Of a DNA stretch of 64,000 nt, positions 56,084 through 63,634 are shown piece by piece. The notes below the pieces were generated by a model. That model was not told where the DNA came from. It did no database searches and saw only the letters and a list, made by a program, of their open reading frames with translations. This DNA is from an uncultured Prochlorococcus sp. (lineage in GTDB: Bacteria > Cyanobacteriota > Cyanobacteriia > PCC-6307 > Cyanobiaceae). The position numbers and the translations under genes are program-made. The stretch is from positions 1 to 64,000 of the forward strand of contig CACFEJ010000006.1 of NCBI GenBank assembly GCA_902565305.1. The letters run 5' to 3'. Each line of letters starts with the position of its first letter. The stretch's first letter is position 1.

Positions 56084-56110
56084 AATGGCTTCAAAAGTAA
56101 CAAAGCCATT
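56084..56110 (+). other. Perfect 8-bp stem-loop downstream of DUF1651 gene
   Basis: AATGGCTT-CAAAAGTAACA-AAGCCATT. Confidence 0.45.
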
Positions 56111-56363
56111 CCTTGAGTCACATTAAATTCCTTATTTTTCATAAAAAAATAAAAGTCACATTTTAATTATAAAAAGACTGTCAAATTCAAACTTAAAATG
56201 CTGAAAAAAAATATATAAGCATTTATTGATTAAGGATTTCAAGATACCTAATAACTAAAACTTATTTTAAAAAATTATAGATATAGGATTACTTGTCATT
56301 TTTTTTTAAAAATCAAAGTTATAAGTTGGTGATCCCTACTATTTAATACTTAATAAATACCCA

Positions 56364-56513
56364 ATGAAGTATCTCATCTCAAGCAAAAGATCAGGAACAT
56401 TATTTGTTATTGGAATAGTTGCTATGAGTATTGGAATAATATCAAAAAAAGTAATTAACTATCCAGCTGGTGGATGTATGAAAGGTACTCAAGAAATAAT
56501 CTTTAATATCTAG
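56364..56513 (+). CDS. 49-aa single-TM hypothetical protein, below track cutoff
   Basis: MKYLISSKRSGTLFVIGIVAMSIGIISKKVINYPAGGCMKGTQEIIFNI*. Confidence 0.45.
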   Translation: MKYLISSKRSGTLFVIGIVAMSIGIISKKVINYPAGGCMKGTQEIIFNI

Positions 56514-56536
56514 CCATTAATCATCTTACATTTTCC

Positions 56537-56926
56537 TTAATTCTTAAATCCAGTCAATTTTGATAACTCTTTTAATGAAAGTACACCTAAAATTAGGTTT
56601 CCATTTATTTCCCATGTGGGAAACCCTTTAATTTTTTTATCAATGCATAATTGAGTTTGACTGTTTATGCCATCTCTTGCACATTCAACTACATTAAGTT
56701 CTCTATAAGCTTGCTTACCAAATAATTCACTTTGATAAAGGCAATTAGGACACCAATATGCTGAATATTTAACTACACCATTATCTTTAAGGTATTTTGC
56801 AAACTCGATTGATTCCCTAGTGCTTTCTGAGGTGACTTTAAGTTCTCTCTGATTATTTAAGTGGGAGCTAAGAATAACACTTGGTAAAGTAAGCAAAACT
56901 AATAGTGGGATTAATAGTTGCTTCAT
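56537..56926 (-). CDS. Secreted/membrane-anchored thioredoxin-fold protein resembling the Trx domain of VKOR fusions
   Basis: YSAYWCPNCLYQSELFGKQAYRELNVVECARDGINSQTQLCIDKKIKGFPTWEING. Confidence 0.8.
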   Translation of the reverse strand: MKQLLIPLLVLLTLPSVILSSHLNNQRELKVTSESTRESIEFAKYLKDNGVVKYSAYWCPNCLYQSELFGKQAYRELNVVECARDGINSQTQLCIDKKIKGFPTWEINGNLILGVLSLKELSKLTGFKN

Positions 56927-57075
56927 TTATTTACTACTTTTCCTCCATATTTTCTAGCTATCTTATCAAGCAAAATTCGTATATCTTTATTTTTAAGTTT
57001 CTCTATTTGCTGAAGATTTTCAAGAAGATCACATATTTGATCCTGTGTATCTTCATTTAATTCACTTACTGCCAT
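56923..57075 (-). CDS. 50-aa small protein, ATGA-overlap coupled to the thioredoxin-fold gene
   Basis: Manual translation: MAVSELNEDTQDQICDLLENLQQIEKLKNKDIRILLDKIARKYGGKVVNK*. Confidence 0.55.
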   Translation of the reverse strand: MAVSELNEDTQDQICDLLENLQQIEKLKNKDIRILLDKIARKYGGKVVNK

Positions 57076-57165
57076 TTATATTTTGAGTTTTTATATTCCA
57101 ATTTTAAATCAAAAGTAAATTTACATACATGTTGTATTTATATTTTTTTATTGCTATTTTTTTAA

Positions 57166-57206
57166 AGCGGGCTAAGGTTCATATCTCCACGAGGATTTAG
57201 TCCGCT
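57166..57206 (+). ncRNA. Structured RNA element or terminator candidate
   Basis: AGCGGGCTAA...TTAGTCCGCT 10-bp stem (one G.U), inner CTC-CAC-GAG, then GTATTTTT. Confidence 0.45.
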
Positions 57207-57327
57207 GTATTTTTAAAGATTCAATTTATTTTGGATCCCTCTTTAAGAAGTTGATTAGAAATATTCAAAAATATTTATCTTTGCTTAATTTCTAAATTCT
57301 ATTGAAAAGTATTCTCATATAAACATT

Positions 57328-57344
57328 AATAGTGTGACACTATT
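57328..57344. promoter_or_regulatory. Perfect odd-centred palindrome (operator-like) abutting RHH gene stop codon
   Basis: AATAGTGT-G-ACACTATT. Confidence 0.65.
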
Positions 57345-57709
57345 TATTCAATAATGTTGTTATTTCGCTTCATAACTTTCTTGAAATACTTAAACTCAAT
57401 AAATTCATGCATTATTTTGATATTTTCAGATAATACTGTTTTATTAACTGCATATTCGTCTCCATTAAGTAGAGATTTATTATTTTCTGGAAATGTGTCT
57501 TTATCAAAAGAAAAGTTTATAAAATCGTCTTTTTCATTTTGATTTTGAACATAAGATTCATTTAACACTCCTCGAGACCTCAACGCCTCCTCAACCAATA
57601 AACCTGTGACTTTTGACTGACTAAACTCATAAGCTGTGCACAATTTTTCAATAATTTCATGAACTTCTTCACTTGGCAAAAAACCAATTCTTTTCCTCGG
57701 AGAGGGCAT
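57344..57709 (-). CDS. Ribbon-helix-helix-like DNA-binding protein (ATG at 57709; track GTG start at 57730 lies inside an operator)
   Basis: MPSPRKRIGFLPSEEVHEIIEKLCTAYEFSQSKVTGLLVEEALRSRG. Confidence 0.65.
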   Translation of the reverse strand: MPSPRKRIGFLPSEEVHEIIEKLCTAYEFSQSKVTGLLVEEALRSRGVLNESYVQNQNEKDDFINFSFDKDTFPENNKSLLNGDEYAVNKTVLSENIKIMHEFIEFKYFKKVMKRNNNIIE

Positions 57710-57719
57710 AATTAAGAAA

Positions 57720-57758
57720 AATAGTGTCACACTTGCACATTATAAGTGTTGCACTATA
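57720..57758. promoter_or_regulatory. Two imperfect copies of the same palindrome, centres 22 bp apart
   Basis: AATAGTGT-C-ACACTTGC (57720-57736) and ATAAGTGT-T-GCACTATA (57742-57758). Confidence 0.65.
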
Positions 57759-57784
57759 TTTGATTTAAGTCAACTAATTTTGCC

Positions 57785-57937
57785 ATGCATATTTTATTTT
57801 TTCCTGTCGGATTTATTCTTTGGTATCTAGCTTATGAAGCAAAACCTATCATTAATGATGAAGTAACACTTAATTGGGAAGAAAAAAATACAATTAAAAG
57901 AAATAAACTTTTAAATATAATCAACGAAAGCTTTTAA
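57785..57937 (+). CDS. 50-aa small protein divergent from the RHH gene
   Basis: MHILFFPVGFILWYLAYEAKPIINDEVTLNWEEKNTIKRNKLLNIINESF*. Confidence 0.5.
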   Translation: MHILFFPVGFILWYLAYEAKPIINDEVTLNWEEKNTIKRNKLLNIINESF

Positions 57938-58113
57938 AATTTACTTTTAATCGATTTTGACCATTCCTTGTGCTTATTATCTAGATCTGAGATTAACTGT
58001 TTTTGATAAGTAAATTTGAGTTGATTTTCGATAAGTGACTTTTTTGTGATAATCATCTCTTTAGAGAAAAAATAAGGAGTGTTAGAACTACTTATTTTTT
58101 TTTTGGCTTCCAT
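57934..58113 (-). CDS. 59-aa small basic protein, convergent overlap with preceding ORF
   Basis: MEAKKKISSSNTPYFFSKEMIITKKSLIENQLKFTYQKQLISDLDNKHKEWSKSIKSKF*. Confidence 0.45.
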   Translation of the reverse strand: MEAKKKISSSNTPYFFSKEMIITKKSLIENQLKFTYQKQLISDLDNKHKEWSKSIKSKF

Positions 58114-58275
58114 ATAGTGGATTCATCTATTTTTTTTATATGATTTTAAAGGTTATAGTCTCAATATTTTTATATTCTTTTTATATTTCCTTCATATGTG
58201 TTTTTAGCACGTTTGTAAAAAATATTAGTTAATTAAATAATAAAGGCTATATTTAAACAAAATATATTTTTTATC

Positions 58276-58449
58276 ATGAATCTAAAGGAGAGAGGGGTTA
58301 CTGTTGGGGATTTACTAATAATACTAATAATACTCATAGCTTCTACATTATTAATGAAATCATTTAGCAAGAATAAGAAAACAACACTTAATTATAGTAA
58401 TCAAGAGCAAGTTTCTTATAAGAATAATTACTATAAAAAATTAATTTGA
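58276..58449 (+). CDS. 57-aa type IV prepilin-like small protein
   Basis: MNLKERG|VTVGDLLIILIILIASTLLMKSFSKNKKTTLNYSNQEQVSYKNNYYKKLI*. Confidence 0.5.
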   Translation: MNLKERGVTVGDLLIILIILIASTLLMKSFSKNKKTTLNYSNQEQVSYKNNYYKKLI

Positions 58450-58559
58450 ATAGCTTATATAAATTATTTATAAAACTCTTAATTAATTCAATTAACTATT
58501 AAGTATATCTTATTTAAATTTCAAGAATTAATAATTATCAAACAATGAGTTTATCTATT

Positions 58560-58766
58560 TTAAATTTTTTGATGAAATGATTTAGAACATTCCCATTTCA
58601 AGTTATCACTTAAATCATTGATATCATTTGATATTGAAACTAAATTCACCATTTGAAGAATTTGACTTTTATTTAGCCTATTAATAACAATAAGTTTATT
58701 AAGCATTTCTAAAACAGATTTATCATTAATATTCATTGTTTGTATAAAAAAACTATGATCATTCAA
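58560..58766 (-). CDS. Hypothetical protein (68 aa)
   Basis: ORF track only. Confidence 0.4.
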   Translation of the reverse strand: MNDHSFFIQTMNINDKSVLEMLNKLIVINRLNKSQILQMVNLVSISNDINDLSDNLKWECSKSFHQKI

Positions 58767-58936
58767 TTCAAATACTTTATCTTGTAATTTAAAGAATTTA
58801 TCTTAAAATTTCATTATATATTTTTGCTTAATTTAAATAATATTTATAAAATCATCAAAAATCAACCTCTTACTTATAAGAAACATCTTATGCTCACTTT
58901 CTTATAAATTCGTTTATTGTAAAAAAAAAAAAAAAA

Positions 58937-59107
58937 ATGAAAAAAAACTCCAAGAAGGAATACCTTAATAGAGATGAAGTTAATGAAATGATTGAATCAG
59001 CTTTAAGGAGACATAATAGAAGATCTACAATAATATCAAGCGTACTTGGCTGGATTCTAATAGGAGGTTATTCGTTTGGACTTTTTCAAGCAGTTCAAAA
59101 TGTCTAA
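58937..59107 (+). CDS. 56-aa single-TM protein directly after an A17 tract
   Basis: MKKNSKKEYLNRDEVNEMIESALRRHNRRSTIISSVLGWILIGGYSFGLFQAVQNV*. Confidence 0.55.
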   Translation: MKKNSKKEYLNRDEVNEMIESALRRHNRRSTIISSVLGWILIGGYSFGLFQAVQNV

Positions 59108-59171
59108 TTAATCTTTTCTTTAAAGTAAAACTTGCTAGATGATAAATTAATATAAGACTAAGTATTTTTTT

Positions 59172-59393
59172 ATGAGGGAATATATTGAGGCAAATCTTAC
59201 AGTGATAAGAAAATATTTAAAAAAACGAAAACAGTATACATCAAAATTAAATAATGCTTCGATAATGGAAGAATTCAAAGAATGGAGCAAAGATCCATTA
59301 CCTGAGGCAGAATCAATTTGGACTTTACCTGACTTAACGAGAAATGAAAGACTAGCAAATTTTTGTCGCTCAATTAAGAAGGAAATAAGATAG
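59172..59393 (+). CDS. Hypothetical protein (73 aa)
   Basis: ORF with ATG start and plausible composition. Confidence 0.5.
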   Translation: MREYIEANLTVIRKYLKKRKQYTSKLNNASIMEEFKEWSKDPLPEAESIWTLPDLTRNERLANFCRSIKKEIR

Positions 59394-59397
59394 GTTA

Positions 59398-59556
59398 TTA
59401 ACTACCTAGTTGTATATGATTAACCTTTAAGTAAAAATAACCCGCAAATCCAACTATATTCAAAATTACAACGAATATCCAAGCTCCCATTGGCTGATTA
59501 GAATCAAATTTTTTTATTTTAACTTTTTCCTTTAGTCTTTCAATATATTTAGCCAT
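59398..59556 (-). CDS. 52-aa single-TM small protein, below track cutoff
   Basis: MAKYIERLKEKVKIKKFDSNQPMGAWIFVVILNIVGFAGYFYLKVNHIQLGS*. Confidence 0.55.
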   Translation of the reverse strand: MAKYIERLKEKVKIKKFDSNQPMGAWIFVVILNIVGFAGYFYLKVNHIQLGS

Positions 59557-59637
59557 AATCAAAAAAAATATTAAAAAGAATATTTCTAATTATAAAGAAT
59601 TAAATTTTAAGGAATCTTAAATAAAATAAAATTTCTT

Positions 59638-59838
59638 TTAATTCGAATTTTTATTGTCAAGTCTATTAATGGGATATTTAATTAACTCCTTTTTGAGATT
59701 TTTTAAAAGTTTATTGTGATTCAAAATTGTAAATTTCCTAGTAAAAGAATAGTGCCATTTCATTGAATTAAAAAAAAAACTTGCTAATTCATTATCAATA
59801 AAATTATAATACTCATTACGGTCATTCAGACCATACAT
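59638..59838 (-). CDS. Hypothetical protein (66 aa)
   Basis: ORF track; ATG start. Confidence 0.45.
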   Translation of the reverse strand: MYGLNDRNEYYNFIDNELASFFFNSMKWHYSFTRKFTILNHNKLLKNLKKELIKYPINRLDNKNSN

Positions 59839-59862
59839 AATTCTAATAAGGACAAATTTTTC

Positions 59863-60447
59863 ATGAGCTTAAGAGTTGGCCAAGAAGCACCAGACTTTAG
59901 TGCTACAGCAGTATATGATCAAGAGTTTAAGGAAATTACACTTTCAGGTCTAAGAGGTAAATGGGTTGTTCTATTCTTTTACCCACTAGATTTTACATTT
60001 GTATGTCCAACTGAAATCACTGCATTTAGTGATAGATACCATGATTTCTCGGCACTTAATACAGAAATACTTGGAGTATCAGTTGATAGCAAACACTGTC
60101 ATTTGGCTTGGATACAAACCCCAAGAAATGAAGGTGGTATAGGTGATATTAACTATCCGTTAGTTTCTGACTTAAAAAGAGAAATTTGCCAGGCGTACAA
60201 TGTTCTAAATGATGATGGGGAGGCTGATAGAGGTTTATTTCTTATCAATCCAGAAGGAGTAGTTATGCATACAACTGTTAACAAGGCTCCTGTAGGTAGA
60301 AATGTTGATGAAACGCTCAGGATTCTTCAAGGTTATCAATACGTTGCGGCAAACCCCGATGAAGTATGTCCAGCAAACTGGACCCCTGGTGAGAAAACTA
60401 TGTTAGAGGACCCCAAAGGTAGTAAGGAATATTTTTCTGCGCTATAG
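59863..60447 (+). CDS. 2-Cys peroxiredoxin
   Basis: [30 protein letters not shown] resolving Cys. Confidence 0.97.
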   Translation: MSLRVGQEAPDFSATAVYDQEFKEITLSGLRGKWVVLFFYPLDFTFVCPTEITAFSDRYHDFSALNTEILGVSVDSKHCHLAWIQTPRNEGGIGDINYPLVSDLKREICQAYNVLNDDGEADRGLFLINPEGVVMHTTVNKAPVGRNVDETLRILQGYQYVAANPDEVCPANWTPGEKTMLEDPKGSKEYFSAL

Positions 60448-60461
60448 AAGATTCAGAAACT

Positions 60462-61214
60462 TTAAGTAAGTATTGAGTAGTAAATAATAATAAAGAAATA
60501 AAAAATAAATATATTCAAAAAGGGGATAATATCCCCTTTTTGAGGTTTAGGCACGATCCAATCGCTCAAATTAGTTTTAAATGATAAAAAAGACCACGTA
60601 TAAAAAGAAATTTCTATGGCGACTAGGATAAAAAGATTAATTATATTTAGGTCATTTAAACCAAAATATCTATAAATATGAAACTGATCATCAACACTAA
60701 TATTATTAATTTGAAGATGCCAAAGATAGAGAGAAATCAAAATAAAATTTACCAATATTATTTTTTTTACCAAAAACCTAGATTTCTTAAAAATTAAAAG
60801 GATAGAAATTAAAAATATGAACAAACTTAACTGTGGAATATCGGGATTTGGTACATTAATTCCTTCAAAAAATAAATTAAATAAAAGATCAAAATTTATA
60901 TATATATAATCAGCTATTAAGTAAGAAAGAAATAATAAATTTATTGCTACTAAGAATAATAATCTTTTTCCTTTAATTATTTTAATACTATGGATTTTAT
61001 CCTTAGTAAAATTATAGTATGTATAGTTTTTTAAAGAGTTTACATACACCAATGATGGACATATTGCTCCGCTCAAATAGTAAAGGATTGAATAAAAGGA
61101 AATATCATTAATATTGAGTGAATACAAATTAAACCACTGTTTTTGTACAAATGGAAGAATAAGTAAAAATGAAAATGTAACTAATAGCTTCGTTGTATTG
61201 TTTTTAATTATCAA
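60462..61214 (-). CDS. Multi-TM membrane protein of unknown function
   Basis: 250-aa hydrophobic ORF, 32 nt downstream of ftsH-like gene on same strand. Confidence 0.75.
   Translation of the reverse strand: MIIKNNTTKLLVTFSFLLILPFVQKQWFNLYSLNINDISFYSILYYLSGAICPSLVYVNSLKNYTYYNFTKDKIHSIKIIKGKRLLFLVAINLLFLSYLIADYIYINFDLLFNLFFEGINVPNPDIPQLSLFIFLISILLIFKKSRFLVKKIILVNFILISLYLWHLQINNISVDDQFHIYRYFGLNDLNIINLFILVAIEISFYTWSFLSFKTNLSDWIVPKPQKGDIIPFLNIFIFYFFIIIYYSILT
60517..60541. terminator. Bidirectional intrinsic-terminator-like hairpin inside the 3' coding end of the membrane protein gene
   Basis: AAAAAGGGGAT-AAT-ATCCCCTTTTT, perfect 11-bp stem with T run on both strands. Confidence 0.65.
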
Positions 61215-61246
61215 GAAAATATTTTTTTTAATTTAATTCAATTAAA

Positions 61247-63001
61247 TCAAACTTTCAACAATTTAGAAGTTGTAAATTTAAAAACTTTTTTATCTATAGT
61301 TTCTTGATTTAAAAGTATATCAACTAATTTATCTAATAAGACCCTATTTTTTCTCAATATTTTTATTGAATTATTTAATGAAATTTTAGAAATATTTATG
61401 ATTTCATTATCTATTCTAGAACTGGTATTTTCAGCTATGAGAGGCTTTCTTCTAAATAATCCATCTCCTAAATACATTTCATTATTATCAGAATCAATTG
61501 AAATTGGACCAATAATTGAAAATCCATATTTTGTAACCATTTCCCTTACGATATTTGTCGCATAAGAGATATCATTTATGGAGCATTGTGTAATTTCACC
61601 TTCACCAAAAACTATCGTTTCTGCTGCTCTTCCAGCTAGAGCAATTTCAATTTTTGACAATAATAATTTTTTTGAAATCAATCCACTAGAAATTACATCT
61701 TCGTCAGGGCATATTTTTGTATATCCTCCTATAGATCCAGATCTAGGTAAAATCGTAATTTTATCAACTGATTCAATTCCATTTCTCACAGCAGAGACAA
61801 TTGCTCTACCTACTTCGTTATAAGCAATAATTTTTTTCATATTAGGAGAAGTTATTAATGAGCTTCTCAGGCCAATGGTAATTTTATCAAGAGCATTTTC
61901 TATATGAAGATCATTGATTAATTTAGATTCGTCTCTTGCACAGTGAATAGCACTCTCGTTCATCAAGTTTGCAAGATCTGCACCCGAAAATCCAACTGTT
62001 CTAGAAGCCCAATATCCTAAGTCAACTTCGCTTGAAAGTGGTTTTGAAAGTGAGTGAACTGAAAGGATTTTTTTTCTTCCATCTAAATCTGGAAGCATTA
62101 CTTCAATTTTCCTATCAAATCTACCTGGTCTTAATAATGCTGCATCCAAAATATCTGGTCTATTTGTTGCTGCTAAAACAATAATCCCAGAATTATCAGC
62201 AAAACCATCTAATTCAGTTAGAAGCTGATTAAGGGTTTGTTCTCTTTCATCATTTCCACCTCCGATCCCAGACCCTCTTTGTCTACCAATGGAATCAATT
62301 TCATCAATAAATATTATACAAGGAGATTTTTCCTTAGCCTTAGAGAACAGATCACGAACTCGGCTTGCTCCAACACCAACAAAAAGTTCTACAAACTCTG
62401 ATGCCGATATTGAGAGAAAAGGCACTCCTGATTCACCAGCAATTGCTTTAGCTAATAATGTTTTACCTGTTCCTGGTGGGCCTATTAGAAGAACTCCCTT
62501 AGGAACTTTTGCTCCAAGATTTTCAAATTTCTTTGGTTCTTTCAAAAATGTTATTACCTCTTTTAATTCCTCAGCGGCTTCAGGGACGCCAGCTACATCA
62601 TCGAATCTCGTTTCTACATCATCAATAGTTACAAATTTAGCTTGATTTTTGGTAAAACCAAAAGCTCTTGAAGCCAATTTTGATGTACTCCTCAAGATTA
62701 AGACTATAGCTAATATGAAAATCAGGAAAATGCTTATTGAAGCAAATGAATTTGCAGCTGAGGCTTCTTTTCTACTATTGTTAATAGTTAGATCTACCTT
62801 ATTTTCAGTAGCCTTTTCAAGGATTAATTGATCGTTGTAAAGGATAGGTATTTTAAATTTATCGCCATTTTTATAGAGAACATCAATTTCTCTCTGCCTT
62901 GGGTAGAAAAATATTGATTCTATTTTTCCCGTCTCTATATCTTCTAGAAGATCCGAATAACTTGATTTAGAATCTGAATATGAGAATTTTGATCTAAACA
63001 C
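61247..63001 (-). CDS. FtsH-like AAA+ protein lacking the HEXXH zinc protease motif
   Basis: [52 protein letters not shown] intact; peptidase motif position reads [10 protein letters not shown]. Confidence 0.95.
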   Translation of the reverse strand: MFRSKFSYSDSKSSYSDLLEDIETGKIESIFFYPRQREIDVLYKNGDKFKIPILYNDQLILEKATENKVDLTINNSRKEASAANSFASISIFLIFILAIVLILRSTSKLASRAFGFTKNQAKFVTIDDVETRFDDVAGVPEAAEELKEVITFLKEPKKFENLGAKVPKGVLLIGPPGTGKTLLAKAIAGESGVPFLSISASEFVELFVGVGASRVRDLFSKAKEKSPCIIFIDEIDSIGRQRGSGIGGGNDEREQTLNQLLTELDGFADNSGIIVLAATNRPDILDAALLRPGRFDRKIEVMLPDLDGRKKILSVHSLSKPLSSEVDLGYWASRTVGFSGADLANLMNESAIHCARDESKLINDLHIENALDKITIGLRSSLITSPNMKKIIAYNEVGRAIVSAVRNGIESVDKITILPRSGSIGGYTKICPDEDVISSGLISKKLLLSKIEIALAGRAAETIVFGEGEITQCSINDISYATNIVREMVTKYGFSIIGPISIDSDNNEMYLGDGLFRRKPLIAENTSSRIDNEIINISKISLNNSIKILRKNRVLLDKLVDILLNQETIDKKVFKFTTSKLLKV

Positions 63002-63133
63002 TAATCTTTAATAAGTGATTAATAAAGCATATATGCTTATTTAAAAAATTGACGTATATAAACAAAATATACTCATAAGTTTTGGAGATAACCAGCTAAA
63101 GGTTATATTATTATATAGAGATAAAGAAACAGA

Positions 63134-63304
63134 ATGGCTGTACCAAAGAAGAAAAAATCAAAGAGCAAAAGGAACCAAAGGCACGCTGTTTGGAAAGGTA
63201 AAGCAGCGATAGCAGCTCAAAAAGCTATGTCTTTAGGTAAATCAGTTTTAACTGGGAAAGCTCAAGGATTTGTTTATCCTATTGAAGAAGAAGAAGAGGA
63301 GTAG
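63134..63304 (+). CDS. rpmF: 50S ribosomal protein L32
   Basis: Manual translation: [56 protein letters not shown]. Confidence 0.95.
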   Translation: MAVPKKKKSKSKRNQRHAVWKGKAAIAAQKAMSLGKSVLTGKAQGFVYPIEEEEEE

Positions 63305-63307
63305 CTT

Positions 63308-63634
63308 TTAAGACCCTAATTTAAATGCTTCAAGTATAATGGCATAAATTGCACCAATTCTTAATTTATCAACTACGGTCCATAGATAATAAAATTTTGA
63401 ACTTGAGGCAGGTTTAATTCTTATAATGATTTCAATAAAAATGATAATTATTGGGACCATTATTAACTCATTTTTACCTTCAGATATAAATTTTGTAATA
63501 AAATTTGCGAACAAAAAATAACCTGTCAAAACAGAAATTAGACCAATAGATTTTGTTCTCCATGTATCACTTAGAAAACCAAAAAATAAATTATTTAACT
63601 GGTTGGTAATTCTTGAAAAATTAGTTTTTTGCAT
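63308..63634 (-). CDS. DUF565-like membrane protein
   Basis: MQKTNFSRITNQLNNLFFGFLSDTWRTKSIGLISVLTGYFL... Confidence 0.65.
   Translation of the reverse strand: MQKTNFSRITNQLNNLFFGFLSDTWRTKSIGLISVLTGYFLFANFITKFISEGKNELIMVPIIIIFIEIIIRIKPASSSKFYYLWTVVDKLRIGAIYAIILEAFKLGS

Noticed and set aside
57354-57542. 62-aa plus-strand ORF
   Set aside because: Antisense to the RHH gene, no initiation context or recognisable motif.
57710-57730. N-terminal extension MTLFFLI of the RHH gene via GTG at 57730
   Set aside because: The GTG lies within the operator-like palindrome; ATG at 57709 (MPSPRKR...) is the more sensible start.
61578-62831. Plus-strand ORFs opposite the FtsH-like gene (including 118-aa 62289..62645)
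   Set aside because: Antisense to conserved AAA+ coding sequence; no independent support.
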